A stretch of 64,000 bases of DNA from Clostridium hydrogenum (GCF_021432385.1 NZ_JAEACT010000004.1:310001-374000), one strand, 5' to 3'; shown: positions 54,346-63,786, numbered from the stretch's first letter. A program made the numbers and translations. Notes: generated by a model from the sequence alone, not told the origin.

Positions 54346-55262
54346 TGTACTTATTTTTATTTATTATTTTTATTTTAATTGCAATTATTGTATTTCAAAA
54401 TATCAAAATAAATAAAATTTCAGGAGCTTTAATTGAAATAACTAATGGAAATTTTAATGAAAGAATTAAATTTAGAGATTACAATAAATCAGTCAAACTG
54501 CTTATTATAAACTTAAATCGCTTAATTGATAAATTTCAGGAAGTCGTATCCTTAAATAAGCAATACGAAGAGGATAGGAAAAAAATGATTTCAAATATAT
54601 CACACGATTTAAGGACTCCTCTTACCTCAATGCTTGGTTACATTGAAATGCTTCAAACCGATACCTCTCTAAGCTTAAATGAAAAAAAAGAATACCTTGA
54701 GGTAATTGAAAATAAGGGTGAAACCTTAAGAAACTTGATTGATGAATTTTTTAAACTTTCCAAAATCGATTCTGACGATATAAAACTTGAAATAAAAAAA
54801 ATAGATATAACTGAAGTTATAAGACAATGCCTTATTTCTTTTTTAAAGGACTTTGAGTCTAAAGAAATTAATCCTGTAATCGAAATTCCAGAAAAAGAAA
54901 TATACATTGATGCTGATGAAAAATCTATTTTAAGAATACTTCAAAATATTATAAGTAACAGTTTAAAATACGGCAATAGCGGAAAAGTAATTGGTATAAG
55001 TTTAAAAGAAAACAAAGATAAGATAACAATAGAAATATGGGACAAGGGGAAGGGAATTAAAAAAGAAGATCTCCCCTATATCTTCAAAAGACTTTATACT
55101 GTTGAGCAATCTAGAAACAGCAATTTAAAAGGTAGTGGCATAGGTTTAACAATAGTAAAAAAACTTGTAGAAAAACACAATGGTTCTGTAGAAGTAGAAA
55201 GTAAACCTTATGAAAAAACAACTTTTAAAGTAACTCTCTTAAAAAAGTTAAGTAATGTGTAA
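54342..55262 (+). CDS. Histidine kinase with a single N-terminal helix
   Basis: 306 residues. Only one hydrophobic helix (about 2-19), directly followed by a HAMP-like region, then HisKA (NISHDLRTPLTSML) and HATPase_c (NIISNSLKYG, GSGIGLTIVKKLVEKHNG). With no extracytoplasmic sensor it probably takes its signal from another membrane protein, most simply the ABC transporter encoded downstream; this is inference from architecture and context. Confidence 0.92.
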   Translation: MMYLFLFIIFILIAIIVFQNIKINKISGALIEITNGNFNERIKFRDYNKSVKLLIINLNRLIDKFQEVVSLNKQYEEDRKKMISNISHDLRTPLTSMLGYIEMLQTDTSLSLNEKKEYLEVIENKGETLRNLIDEFFKLSKIDSDDIKLEIKKIDITEVIRQCLISFLKDFESKEINPVIEIPEKEIYIDADEKSILRILQNIISNSLKYGNSGKVIGISLKENKDKITIEIWDKGKGIKKEDLPYIFKRLYTVEQSRNSNLKGSGIGLTIVKKLVEKHNGSVEVESKPYEKTTFKVTLLKKLSNV

Positions 55263-55320
55263 GATATGTGTTATTTATATGTAATTATAATGCTGTAATA
55301 TATATACCGAGGTGAAGCTT

Positions 55321-56241
55321 ATGGAATCAATAATACAAACATATAATCTCACAAAAACCTATAAAAATACTAACGTAGTTGATAACTTAAATTTAAATAT
55401 AAAAAGAGGACAAATATATGGATTTTTAGGACAAAATGGTGCTGGTAAAACAACAACCCTTCGTATGATTTTAAATCTCATAAAACCATCAAGCGGTGAA
55501 GTAAAATTATTTGGAGAAATTAATCCTTCTAGAGAGGTGTTCAAGAAAGTAGGCTCAATAATAGAATATCCTGGTTTCTATCCTAACCTTACTGGAGAAG
55601 AAAATCTTGAAATCCACAGAAGAATGATGGAAATAGAAAATAAGGAATACATTAAGAATGCATTAGATACCGCTGGTTTAGACCTTAGTTCAATAAAAAA
55701 TAAAAAAGTTAAAAATTACTCACTTGGAATGAAACAAAGATTAGGTCTTGCAAGAGCTCTTCTTCACAAGCCAGAACTCCTCATTCTTGATGAACCTACA
55801 AATGGTCTAGATCCAATTGGAATCAAAAATATGAGAGAAACACTTATAAACTTATCCCAAAAAAAGGGTATAACCATACTAATATCAAGCCACCTATTAA
55901 GTGAAATAGAACACCTTGCAACTGAAATAGCAATTATACACAAAGGCCGTCTACTTGAGGAAATAGATTACAAAGAACTTCAAAGGAAAAATAGAAAATA
56001 CCTAAAAATAAAAGTAAATGACGATAAAAAAGCTTGCTTCCTTCTTGAAAATAAACTTAACTTTAAAGATTACGAAGTTACTGAAAAAAACATTATAAGA
56101 ATTTATGGAATGCTAGATAGAAGTGCTGATATTTCTAGAACACTTGCTGAAAATAGTATAGAATTATATGAAATGTCTGTTAGTTTAGATAACCTTGAGG
56201 ATCATTTTATAAAGCTAACAGGAGGTGCTGTAAATGATTAA
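55321..56241 (+). CDS. BcrA-type ABC transporter ATPase
   Basis: 306 residues from ATG 55321 (GAGGTG upstream). Walker A GQNGAGKTT, signature YSLGMKQRLGLARAL, Walker B LLILDEPTNGLDP, followed by a C-terminal extension typical of bacitracin or lantibiotic-resistance ATPases. It powers the permease encoded next, with an 8-bp gene overlap. Confidence 0.92.
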   Translation: MESIIQTYNLTKTYKNTNVVDNLNLNIKRGQIYGFLGQNGAGKTTTLRMILNLIKPSSGEVKLFGEINPSREVFKKVGSIIEYPGFYPNLTGEENLEIHRRMMEIENKEYIKNALDTAGLDLSSIKNKKVKNYSLGMKQRLGLARALLHKPELLILDEPTNGLDPIGIKNMRETLINLSQKKGITILISSHLLSEIEHLATEIAIIHKGRLLEEIDYKELQRKNRKYLKIKVNDDKKACFLLENKLNFKDYEVTEKNIIRIYGMLDRSADISRTLAENSIELYEMSVSLDNLEDHFIKLTGGAVND

Positions 56242-57028
56242 TTCTATTTACTGTGAATTTTTTAAACTAAGAAAATCTCATTTTTATTCCTCCATAATAT
56301 TAATTACATCCTTTATGCCATTAACTTTATTTTTAGGCTGGGAGCTTCAAGGACATTATGTAGTTTGGCATGAATATATATTTCAAATAGAACAACTAAC
56401 CTTTCTGTTTTTAACTGTGCCGCTTTCCACTTTAATTACAGCTTATATATTTTCACGAGAATTTTCATATAAAACAATGCCGAGTTTATTTTGCTATCCA
56501 ATTAACAAAGCAAAAATATTTCTTTCAAAATTAATAGCTGCAGCTGCCTTAATAGCTGTAACCATATTTTTTCAACTTTTTCTAACTATTTTGTGTGGAT
56601 TTTTTCTTAACCATGAACAATTTACAAGTGAAATTTTATTTATTCATTTAAAAATAAATCTATATCATATATTAAGTTTATATGCAATATTACCAATTAC
56701 TATATTTATTACTTTACTATGCAAAAACATGATAATACCTTTAATTTATGCATTTGTAATTTCTGTATCCAATATGTTTATTTGGTCTGGTATATCAGCA
56801 CGGCATTTATATTCAATGGGATTATTTTTCAAAAGTGCATGCAATTATATTCCAACCTATCATCCATTACTTTCTCTTACAAATTGTATCAAACAATCAA
56901 AAGGCAATGAACATATAATTTCAACAAGCTTCCCACTATCTTCTTCAAGCATAATTGTAGATTTGTTAGTTTTTGCTGTAGTTCTTTCTCTATGTGTTTT
57001 GTACTATTATAAATCTGATGTTAAATAG
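56234..57028 (+). CDS. BcrB-type ABC-2 permease
   Basis: 264 residues, six helices; IFSREFSYKTMPSLFCYPI after helix 2 is the usual ABC-2 loop of the lantibiotic/bacitracin group. Probably exports or displaces a cell-wall-active peptide. Ends the operon; a terminator hairpin follows at 57118-57152. Confidence 0.87.
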   Translation: MINSIYCEFFKLRKSHFYSSIILITSFMPLTLFLGWELQGHYVVWHEYIFQIEQLTFLFLTVPLSTLITAYIFSREFSYKTMPSLFCYPINKAKIFLSKLIAAAALIAVTIFFQLFLTILCGFFLNHEQFTSEILFIHLKINLYHILSLYAILPITIFITLLCKNMIIPLIYAFVISVSNMFIWSGISARHLYSMGLFFKSACNYIPTYHPLLSLTNCIKQSKGNEHIISTSFPLSSSSIIVDLLVFAVVLSLCVLYYYKSDVK

Positions 57029-57117
57029 AGGCAGTAAAATGAATATAAAAAATTTATTACTCAAACGAAATAAGTGATTTCATTAACTGAAGAAATTTCG
57101 CTTTCTAAAATAAAAAA

Positions 57118-57152
57118 GCAAGTCCAATAACCTTTGAATTATTGGACTTGTT
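57118..57152. terminator. Bidirectional terminator
   Basis: CAAGTCCAATAA/TTATTGGACTTG with an 8-base loop, A's on one side and T's on the other, between convergent genes ending at 57028 and 57188. A second weaker inverted repeat (CGAAAT...ATTTCG) precedes it at 57066-57101. Confidence 0.85.
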
Positions 57153-57187
57153 ATTTTCTTTAAAATGCCTACTCTCATAAGCTCATA

Positions 57188-57556
57188 TCAACTTTCTTTT
57201 AAAACATTGCCTTTATTTATAAACATTATAGCTATAAATACGATTCCAATTACTCCTACAAAAATTTTAGAATGTATTGGATGCCCTAATATAAAAAGTG
57301 GTATAACTGCTACAATAACATAAAGACTTCTTGTAAGTGCATATAGTTTTTTATTTTTATAGTTTTCCTTAGTTATAATGAGCGTATGAGAAATTACCCC
57401 ATATATTATATAAAAAACAAAAAATAAAAACATAATAACACGAATGGGTATGCCCAAAAACTCCAGTTTGCTATTATAAAAACATAAAGCTATAAAAATA
57501 AACACACATGTCAATACAGACAAATAGAAAAATATTTCCCCTAAAATTTTTCTCAA
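57188..57556 (-). CDS. Small integral membrane protein
   Basis: 122 residues with four hydrophobic helices (about 7-27, 34-54, 72-92, 95-112) and basic loops; no motif recognised. GGAGG lies upstream of the ATG. Monocistronic, convergent with the bacitracin-type operon. The coding reading is supported by hydrophobic pattern and ribosome binding site only. Confidence 0.65.
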   Translation of the reverse strand: MRKILGEIFFYLSVLTCVFIFIALCFYNSKLEFLGIPIRVIMFLFFVFYIIYGVISHTLIITKENYKNKKLYALTRSLYVIVAVIPLFILGHPIHSKIFVGVIGIVFIAIMFINKGNVLKES

Positions 57557-57784
57557 CTTTACATTTCCTCCGTTTAAAACTTCTATAAAACTTTATTTAT
57601 GTTTTAATTCTAATACATATACAATTAATGTCAATCATATTTAAAGAAATAATTTATATGTGATTATGCAAATAATTAAATATTAGTTGTTATATAGTAT
57701 ATAATTAAATAAATTACAATTGTAAAATATGGTGATCGATAAATAGGAATTTGTAACGAAAATAGAATACAAGGAGAATTTAGA

Positions 57785-58141
57785 ATGAAAGAAATTATAA
57801 GAACAGAAATAGACAAAGAATGGGCACACTCTGCGATTGTTGAAGCAGGAGATTATGTTTATATCAGCTATTGCATGAAGAATGAGGGACAATCAATTGA
57901 AAACCAAATAAATGGTGCATTTGATGTTTTGAGTGAAAGACTTGAAAAGGTAGGCTTGACATTAAAATCTGTAGTGCAAATGGATTGTTTATTTAGAGAT
58001 ATTAAAGATTTATCGTTTTTAGGAGAAATAATTAAGGAAAGATTTGAAGGAAAATATCCTGCAAGAAAGGCATATGAAACAAAGTTTATTAGAGATGGAA
58101 TTGACTTTCAGGTTGATGCAATAGCTTTCAGAGAGAATTAA
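57785..58141 (+). CDS. Rid (YjgF/YER057c/UK114) family protein
   Basis: 118 residues, cytosolic trimer-forming fold. The family block PARKAYETKF carries the Arg that in RidA contacts the imine substrate carboxylate, and DFQVDAIAF is conserved. RidA deaminates reactive enamines and imines made by PLP enzymes; other subgroups have different substrates. Compared with classical RidA the N-terminal half is divergent, so subgroup and activity are uncertain. AAGGAG precedes the ATG. Confidence 0.85.
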   Translation: MKEIIRTEIDKEWAHSAIVEAGDYVYISYCMKNEGQSIENQINGAFDVLSERLEKVGLTLKSVVQMDCLFRDIKDLSFLGEIIKERFEGKYPARKAYETKFIRDGIDFQVDAIAFREN

Positions 58142-58275
58142 ATATTGCGAAGCAAAGTGTAGTGCAAAATCAAAGAACCTTTGTTTCCCAATGTTTAAAT
58201 AAGTTAATCAATTAGCATCCTTTAACATATCCAAAATTCCGTAGGTACGGAGGAATTTTTTCCTTAAATCACCGT
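58141..58275. repeat. Repeat fragments after the Rid gene
   Basis: AATATTGCGAAGCAAAGTGT and AGTGCAAAATCAAA (58141-58174) repeat the left arm of the composite at 9354, starting one base before the Rid stop codon ends. The 37-bp block at 58232-58268 is the exact inverted copy of 11972-12008. Confidence 0.7.
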
Positions 58276-58565
58276 ATATTGTGAAGTAAGAGTGTTGTGG
58301 AACGATTTAAATAACATCTTATAAATCTTAGAGGAATAACCAAGCTTTTAGTAGTACACAAAATTATTAAATGTTTCAAAAAAAATTAATGAGCTTGGGT
58401 TAATGAACCTACATGGTCAAAGCCCAAACCCCTAGTATGTGTACTTAGAACTTTCAATCTGTTTGAGCGTTAGTGAGTTATTGAAAGTTCTTAGGCTTTT
58501 GAGAATATTCCTCTTAGATTTATTGATGCTATTTAATGTTCCAGAGCACTCTTACTTCACAATAT
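58276..58565. repeat. Family C long hairpin repeat (copy C4) with inserted block
   Basis: 290 bp. Outer arms ATATTGTGAAGTAAGAGTG and CACTCTTACTTCACAATAT pair perfectly. Minus-strand loop is TAACTCACTAACGCTCAAAC. The left half carries an inserted block (ATGAACCTACATGG and CCAAACCCCTAGTATGTGT, 58403-58443) shared, inverted, with 53264-53310. The right arm contains the stop codon of the HAD gene (58557-58559). Confidence 0.75.
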
Positions 58566-59258
58566 CTTTAACTCATCCAAGTTTCTAATCACATCATAAT
58601 TTGTACTAACTAGTTTATTATAAATGTACTCCTTAAGATTCCTGCATAAAACAACGGGTTTAATACCTAGACTACTAGCTCCATCACAGTTTTTTGCATG
58701 ATCATCAATAAATATTGTTTCTTCTGGTAAAACATCAAGTTCATATAAGGCAGTATTATACATGAGTTCATTTGGCTTTGTTACTCCTTTTATGGAAGAT
58801 ATAACAAATGACGAAAAATATTTTCTAAGCTCTGCTTTTTCAAAAACTTTCTCTAAAGATGGCCATGCATCTGTTACTACAGCGAGCTTGTACTTTTTGC
58901 TTAATTCCGGTATTAATCTAATGGCATCTTCATAAAAACTGTATTTGTCATAGTTATAAACCATATCTTTTGCAATAGCCTTTGCATCGCTATCTTTTAG
59001 CTGCAACCTTGGTAGTTGTTCTGATAATATCCTATAGTATTCAACAAAATGCTTATATTCCTCTTCTTCAGTGAAAATAAATTTCTGCTTATTAATATAG
59101 TTTCCTGCCCTATTAAATGCCTCTTTTCTATTTGAAGCTGGTATAGACTTAAATGTTTTTTTATCTACATATTTAAAAAAATTCGGTGGTATAAACCAAT
59201 GTCCAGAAACAGGTTCATTTAAAACTCTGCCAGAGTCAAATAAAATAGCTTTAATCAT
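58557..59258 (-). CDS. HAD-superfamily hydrolase
   Basis: 233 residues from ATG 59258 (GGGGGG upstream). Motif I is ILFDSGRVLNE: the second acidic residue normally two after the nucleophile is Gly-flanked Ser here (DSG), as in some HAD-IA enzymes. Motif II LAVVTDAWPS, motif III Lys in GVTKPNELMY, motif IV FIDDHAKNCDGA. A phosphatase or dehalogenase-like enzyme of unknown substrate. Directly follows the flippase and nucleotidyltransferase genes and is probably in their operon. Confidence 0.85.
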   Translation of the reverse strand: MIKAILFDSGRVLNEPVSGHWFIPPNFFKYVDKKTFKSIPASNRKEAFNRAGNYINKQKFIFTEEEEYKHFVEYYRILSEQLPRLQLKDSDAKAIAKDMVYNYDKYSFYEDAIRLIPELSKKYKLAVVTDAWPSLEKVFEKAELRKYFSSFVISSIKGVTKPNELMYNTALYELDVLPEETIFIDDHAKNCDGASSLGIKPVVLCRNLKEYIYNKLVSTNYDVIRNLDELKIL

Positions 59259-59276
59259 ACACAACCCCCCTATAAT

Positions 59277-60086
59277 TTAAAACCTTGAAATAAAGTTTAT
59301 GCCTCTTGCCGCAAATACTATGGCATAAGCTCCAGGTATTAATAGAAATACTGCTGCAAATGTCCCCAGTACTTTACTTCCAACCATTGCTACAACACAA
59401 CTTTTAAAATCCTCTTGAGTGCATTTTCCATCCATTACATCCTCTGTCATAATAGACATTTGTGGGTCTATAAAAAGTGTCATAAGTATTGTTGCTATCC
59501 CATTTACAACTGAAGATAGCGTACCACAGGTTGCTCGCAAATCCGGTGCTAATCTAAATGCATATATTGGTGCAAGTGCTCCAACTGTTATAAGTGCAAC
59601 AGCCGCAAAATTATAAACCACTACTCTCCTTGGCAGCTTTCTATAATTTAACTCAGTTACACTTTCCCTGCACGGAGCTGTTATACAGTTTTTCATAGTA
59701 AACATTCCACTTTTAGAAATGCTGTTTAAAAGCAATCTAGGAATAGATCTTTCCACAGAAAAACTCATTACTCCTTTAGAAAATATCTTTTGAAAAGTTG
59801 GTATTAAAAATGCTCCAATAGCAGCTGCTATTCCAGAATTTAATATTATTATATCAAATATATGTAGTAAATTACCATAATATAAATTTTTTTCAACGTA
59901 ATTTGTTAAAAGAGGTTCCTGAAAAGTTACTGCTGTTCTAGATATTAACGATAATATATTAAATACAGTAAAAGATATAGCTATTTTACCAGTCCTTACT
60001 CCAACTAGCCTAACTGAATAAGCAAGGGTTCCTATAATTGCAATGATAAAATTAAATATTAGTACTAATAAAATTTGAAGGTTCAA
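59277..60086 (-). CDS. amj: Lipid II flippase Amj
   Basis: 269 residues, about six to eight helices. The N-terminal block LAYSVRLVGVRTGKIA and the C-terminal FIDPQMSIMTEDVMDGKC with GSKVLGTFAAVFLLIPGA are those of the Amj (YdaH, DUF2837) family, which in Bacillus subtilis translocates lipid II and is induced when MurJ fails. GGAG lies upstream. Nucleotidyltransferase gene 4 bp upstream, HAD gene 18 bp downstream, all minus strand. Role in peptidoglycan precursor export is inferred from the family. Confidence 0.9.
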   Translation of the reverse strand: MNLQILLVLIFNFIIAIIGTLAYSVRLVGVRTGKIAISFTVFNILSLISRTAVTFQEPLLTNYVEKNLYYGNLLHIFDIIILNSGIAAAIGAFLIPTFQKIFSKGVMSFSVERSIPRLLLNSISKSGMFTMKNCITAPCRESVTELNYRKLPRRVVVYNFAAVALITVGALAPIYAFRLAPDLRATCGTLSSVVNGIATILMTLFIDPQMSIMTEDVMDGKCTQEDFKSCVVAMVGSKVLGTFAAVFLLIPGAYAIVFAARGINFISRF

Positions 60087-60090
60087 AGCA

Positions 60091-60915
60091 TCAGCTCCTT
60101 TCAGCTATTTCTTCATGATTAGAAATTTGAAAATATGCATTATTGCAGTAACGAATCACATATTCAATGAGTTTCTTAGCTTCAATGGCTCTAATAATTC
60201 TAAATTTATATAAAGATTTCTTACTACTGCAATTTCTTATTCTCAAAGCTTCTTTAACTATCAATTTAAAATCATCCGGAAGTTCTTTTAATGCTTCATC
60301 TGCTGCTTTAACCTTAGCGGTTATATCTCTTTTTTTTAGCGTGTACAAAATTCTACACAAAGTTAACACAGAAAATTCAACCCAATAATCAGAAAGAAAT
60401 ATAATTTTTGAACTTAATTTTCCTTTCCAATACCAATTCAAATTATAATCCATATTTTTTACAACTTCTTTCCACGAAACCTCTATGTTTAACTTAGAAA
60501 TACTTGAACTCTTAACACCTATACCGTAATTTTTTAAAGTCCACCAGGTTACAGCGTTTATATCATAGTATCCTATCTTAAGCTTTTCGTCAGCAAAATA
60601 TGGGTATGGCTTTATGTCTGAATTTAATTTTCCAATATCCTCTATTCTTATGTACATGCCTTCCAGCCTTTTAGCAAATTTAAATCTTGCGTTAAGCTGC
60701 TTATGTAGCCTTTTAAGTGCTTCTATTTCTTCTCCTGTAAATTCTTCATTTATAATAGTTACAAAATCAATATCACTCTTGGCTTCATCAAAAGTCCCTA
60801 ATGCAACTGAATTATAAATATAAACTCCATATACCTTACTTCCAAAATAAATCTTTAGGTTAAACACATATTCATTCAACATTGCTTTTAATGTATCTGG
60901 AATTTCTCTAACCAT
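60091..60915 (-). CDS. Nucleotidyltransferase-domain protein (aminoglycoside adenylyltransferase-like)
   Basis: 274 residues from ATG 60915 (GGAGGG upstream); in-frame codons to 61017 are rejected. The N-terminal domain has the pol-beta-type pattern VYIYNSVALGTFDEAKSDID, with paired Asp for metal (SDID), as in AadA/AAD(9) proteins; the C-terminal part is a helical DUF4111-like domain with KAADEALKELPDDF. It may adenylylate an aminoglycoside or another small molecule; intrinsic copies often have no resistance phenotype. Confidence 0.82.
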   Translation of the reverse strand: MVREIPDTLKAMLNEYVFNLKIYFGSKVYGVYIYNSVALGTFDEAKSDIDFVTIINEEFTGEEIEALKRLHKQLNARFKFAKRLEGMYIRIEDIGKLNSDIKPYPYFADEKLKIGYYDINAVTWWTLKNYGIGVKSSSISKLNIEVSWKEVVKNMDYNLNWYWKGKLSSKIIFLSDYWVEFSVLTLCRILYTLKKRDITAKVKAADEALKELPDDFKLIVKEALRIRNCSSKKSLYKFRIIRAIEAKKLIEYVIRYCNNAYFQISNHEEIAERS

Positions 60916-61085
60916 AATCTTTTCCCTCCATAATTTCATTCTTTGCCTATGATAATCCTTATACAACTCAACCTCAATATTTATGTAATAATTAAAAACA
61001 ATCTTGCAAATAACCATATTTTAAATATAATATAGTAATAGAATCTTGAAAAATATTCAACTTTTTGATGGAGGGATATTTAATA

Positions 61086-61862
61086 ATGAAAAATGATAAC
61101 CTTGAAATAAAAATAATAAAAAATAATATATACGAAAAAGCCTCTGAAGTTTTTATACATAACTTAAAAAAACTAATTCAATTAGAAGAAACTCAAAAAA
61201 ATCTAGCTAAAAAAATAGGTGTTTCGGAAGACTTATTATCTAAATATAAATCTGGAGAGACCTTTCCTTCCATTGAAACACTTATTTATATGTGCCATAA
61301 TTACCATATCAGCATTGATAATTTTTTAACTGTACCACTTTCCTCCTCTTATTTTGAACAAATATCAGAAAGCATGAACCTTTCAAACTCTATTTTTAAA
61401 GAAAACTATTACTGCTACTTTTTCGTTACAAATTCTTCAAAAGAAGGTTCTATACATGAAGGAACACTTTCAATTTCTAAAGATATTGCTGTTTTTAAAA
61501 TATTAGGTGAAAATACGATTATTAAAGAATTTAAGGGTAGCTACAGCATTTGTGAAAATTTAATATTTTTCAATTTATATAGCTCTACCAACGGCTTTGC
61601 ATATATTAATATGATTAAACCAAGCCTTAATAAAAGCAAATATGTTGGCGGCATCTCTCTTCTCTGCTTGCCTTCTGATGCAAATAGTAAACCCTGCTGT
61701 CAAAAAATTATAATAAGTTCTACTAAAATCGATAGAGAAAAAAATTATAATGCTTTAAATGATTTCTTGAGTTTTTCATCTGAAAACGAAAAACTTGGAA
61801 ATATAAAAATTTCTAGATATGAAGACGAAAAGGTTTATGACTTCATAGAAACACTTATTTAA
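61086..61862 (+). CDS. XRE-family HTH regulator with C-terminal sensor-like domain
   Basis: 258 residues from ATG 61086 (GGAGGG upstream). An XRE helix-turn-helix lies at about 17-75 (LAKKIGVSEDLLSKYKSGET, then PSIETLIYMCHNYHISIDNF). The rest is beta-rich and unrecognised, perhaps ligand-binding. It ends 33 bp before the sigma-54 activator start and is likely co-transcribed with it. Confidence 0.85.
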   Translation: MKNDNLEIKIIKNNIYEKASEVFIHNLKKLIQLEETQKNLAKKIGVSEDLLSKYKSGETFPSIETLIYMCHNYHISIDNFLTVPLSSSYFEQISESMNLSNSIFKENYYCYFFVTNSSKEGSIHEGTLSISKDIAVFKILGENTIIKEFKGSYSICENLIFFNLYSSTNGFAYINMIKPSLNKSKYVGGISLLCLPSDANSKPCCQKIIISSTKIDREKNYNALNDFLSFSSENEKLGNIKISRYEDEKVYDFIETLI

Positions 61863-61895
61863 AGCATGTCCATAAAAATAAAGGAAGGTGACGCA

Positions 61896-63785
61896 ATGCC
61901 TATAAACATAGCACTTATAACCCAAAACGAAACTCTCTCAAATTTATTTCCTATAGTCGCTAAAGAAAGAGGCTTTAATTCAATAATAAAACCAGCTTCC
62001 TTTACAAAAGCCCGTAAAATTGCACTAAAATTAGAAAATGAAGTAGATGCAATTATAAGTCGAGGTGCAACAGGTGAATTAATAAAAAAAGTTGCTAACA
62101 TTCCTGCGGTTTCTATTCCTATAACATCTATGGACGTTTTTAGAGCTATCTATAGAGCAAAACAAGTTAGCGATAACATTGCTCTAGTTTTTTATAAAGA
62201 AAGCAGACTAAATAAGCTTGAAGTAGAAAATATGCTTAATGTTAAATTAACTGAATTTCAATTTGATACTGAATATGAAATTAATAATGTTATTGCCAAA
62301 GTAAAACAAAATAATTTTAAGGTAATTGTTGGTGGAATGGCTTCTACTGATGTTGCAATAGCAAATGGTCTAATAGGTATAACTGTAGAAACTGGTGAAG
62401 AAGCCCTTAGACAAGCTGTAGACGAGGCTTTAAGCTTAATAGAAGTAAGAAGAACAGAACTCAGTCGTTCTGCACGTTTTAAGGCAATCCTAGATTCAAT
62501 AGGTGAAGGAATAATAGTTACAGATCAGCATAAAAAAATAATTACAAGTAACCCTTCTGCAAATAAAATGTTTAATAAAACTACCAAGGAAATATTAGAT
62601 AAAAACATTCATTGTATAATTCCAAATTATAAAATAGATAGCATATTAAAAAGTGGCAAAACTGAAACAAAGGTCATTAAAAATTTGCACGGTTTAACCA
62701 TTGCCGCAAGTAGACTTCCTATAAAAGTAGAGGGTAAAATAATAGGAGTTGTAAATACTTTTGAAGATGTTACCAAAATACAAACCTTGGAGCAAATGAT
62801 ACGAAAGAAAATTCACGAAAAAGGCTTTGTTGCAAGATACCATTTTGAAGATATATTAACTCAAAACGAACGCATGAAGGAACTAAAAAAGTTAGCCTTT
62901 TTATATTCTAAAACTGATTCTTCTATACTGATACAAGGTGAATCTGGTACCGGTAAAGAACTTTTTGCCCAAAGTATACACAACAGCAGCAATCGAAAAA
63001 ATGGTCCTTTTGTAGCTATAAATTGTGCTGCACTTCCAGAACAATTACTTGAAAGTGAGTTATTTGGTTATGAAGGTGGCTCTTTCACTGGCGCTAAGAA
63101 AGAAGGAAAACAAGGTCTTTTTGAATTAGCTCACAACGGTACAATATTTTTGGATGAAATAGGTGAACTTTCTAAACCTCTACAGGCCAGACTTCTAAGA
63201 GTCCTTGAAGAAAAGGAAATTATGCACATAGGTGGAGATAAAATTATACCAGTAAATATAAGAATAATAAGTGCTACAAATGAACATTTAAGCACTCATA
63301 TTGAGAAAAGAACCTTTAGGAAAGACTTGTACTACAGGCTTAATGTATTTAATATTAAACTTCCACCTTTACGTGACAGAAACGAAGATATTGAACTTCT
63401 TGCAACTCACTTTTTAGAAGCTTTAAATACAATAAATGTTGATTACGATGCCGTTTTAAAAAATTTAACCCCTATTTTAATAACCTACAATTGGCCAGGT
63501 AACGTAAGAGAACTTAGTAACATAATGGAAAGGGTCTCTCTATTTATTAAAAACAATGAACCTATAAAATGGGAAAAAATACTTCAAACGGTTATAAATA
63601 ATGATGAAGGTAAATATACAATAAAATTAAATATATCTAACTTTGGAACTCTAAAGGATATAATAAATGACGTTGAGAAGCAAATAATAAAAGAAACAGT
63701 TATAAGATGTGATAATGACCACGGAAAAGCAGCTGAAAGGTTGGGGATAGGAAGAACAACTTTGTGGAGAAAAATGTCTACGTAA
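61896..63785 (+). CDS. Sigma-54-dependent activator with PrpR-type sensor domain
   Basis: 629 residues from ATG 61896 (GGAAGGTGAC upstream). Order: PrpR_N sensor (about 1-185), PAS (about 195-300; GEGIIVTDQHKKII), AAA+ domain with Walker A GESGTGKE, Walker B GTIFLDEIGEL and the RpoN-contact loop GSFTGAKK (usual GAFTGA with Ala changed to Ser), then a Fis-type HTH (HGKAAERLGIGRTTLWRKMS). It activates a -24/-12 promoter; no such promoter or target operon is visible here, so targets probably lie to the right. Confidence 0.93.
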   Translation: MPINIALITQNETLSNLFPIVAKERGFNSIIKPASFTKARKIALKLENEVDAIISRGATGELIKKVANIPAVSIPITSMDVFRAIYRAKQVSDNIALVFYKESRLNKLEVENMLNVKLTEFQFDTEYEINNVIAKVKQNNFKVIVGGMASTDVAIANGLIGITVETGEEALRQAVDEALSLIEVRRTELSRSARFKAILDSIGEGIIVTDQHKKIITSNPSANKMFNKTTKEILDKNIHCIIPNYKIDSILKSGKTETKVIKNLHGLTIAASRLPIKVEGKIIGVVNTFEDVTKIQTLEQMIRKKIHEKGFVARYHFEDILTQNERMKELKKLAFLYSKTDSSILIQGESGTGKELFAQSIHNSSNRKNGPFVAINCAALPEQLLESELFGYEGGSFTGAKKEGKQGLFELAHNGTIFLDEIGELSKPLQARLLRVLEEKEIMHIGGDKIIPVNIRIISATNEHLSTHIEKRTFRKDLYYRLNVFNIKLPPLRDRNEDIELLATHFLEALNTINVDYDAVLKNLTPILITYNWPGNVRELSNIMERVSLFIKNNEPIKWEKILQTVINNDEGKYTIKLNISNFGTLKDIINDVEKQIIKETVIRCDNDHGKAAERLGIGRTTLWRKMST

Positions 63786-63786
63786 T

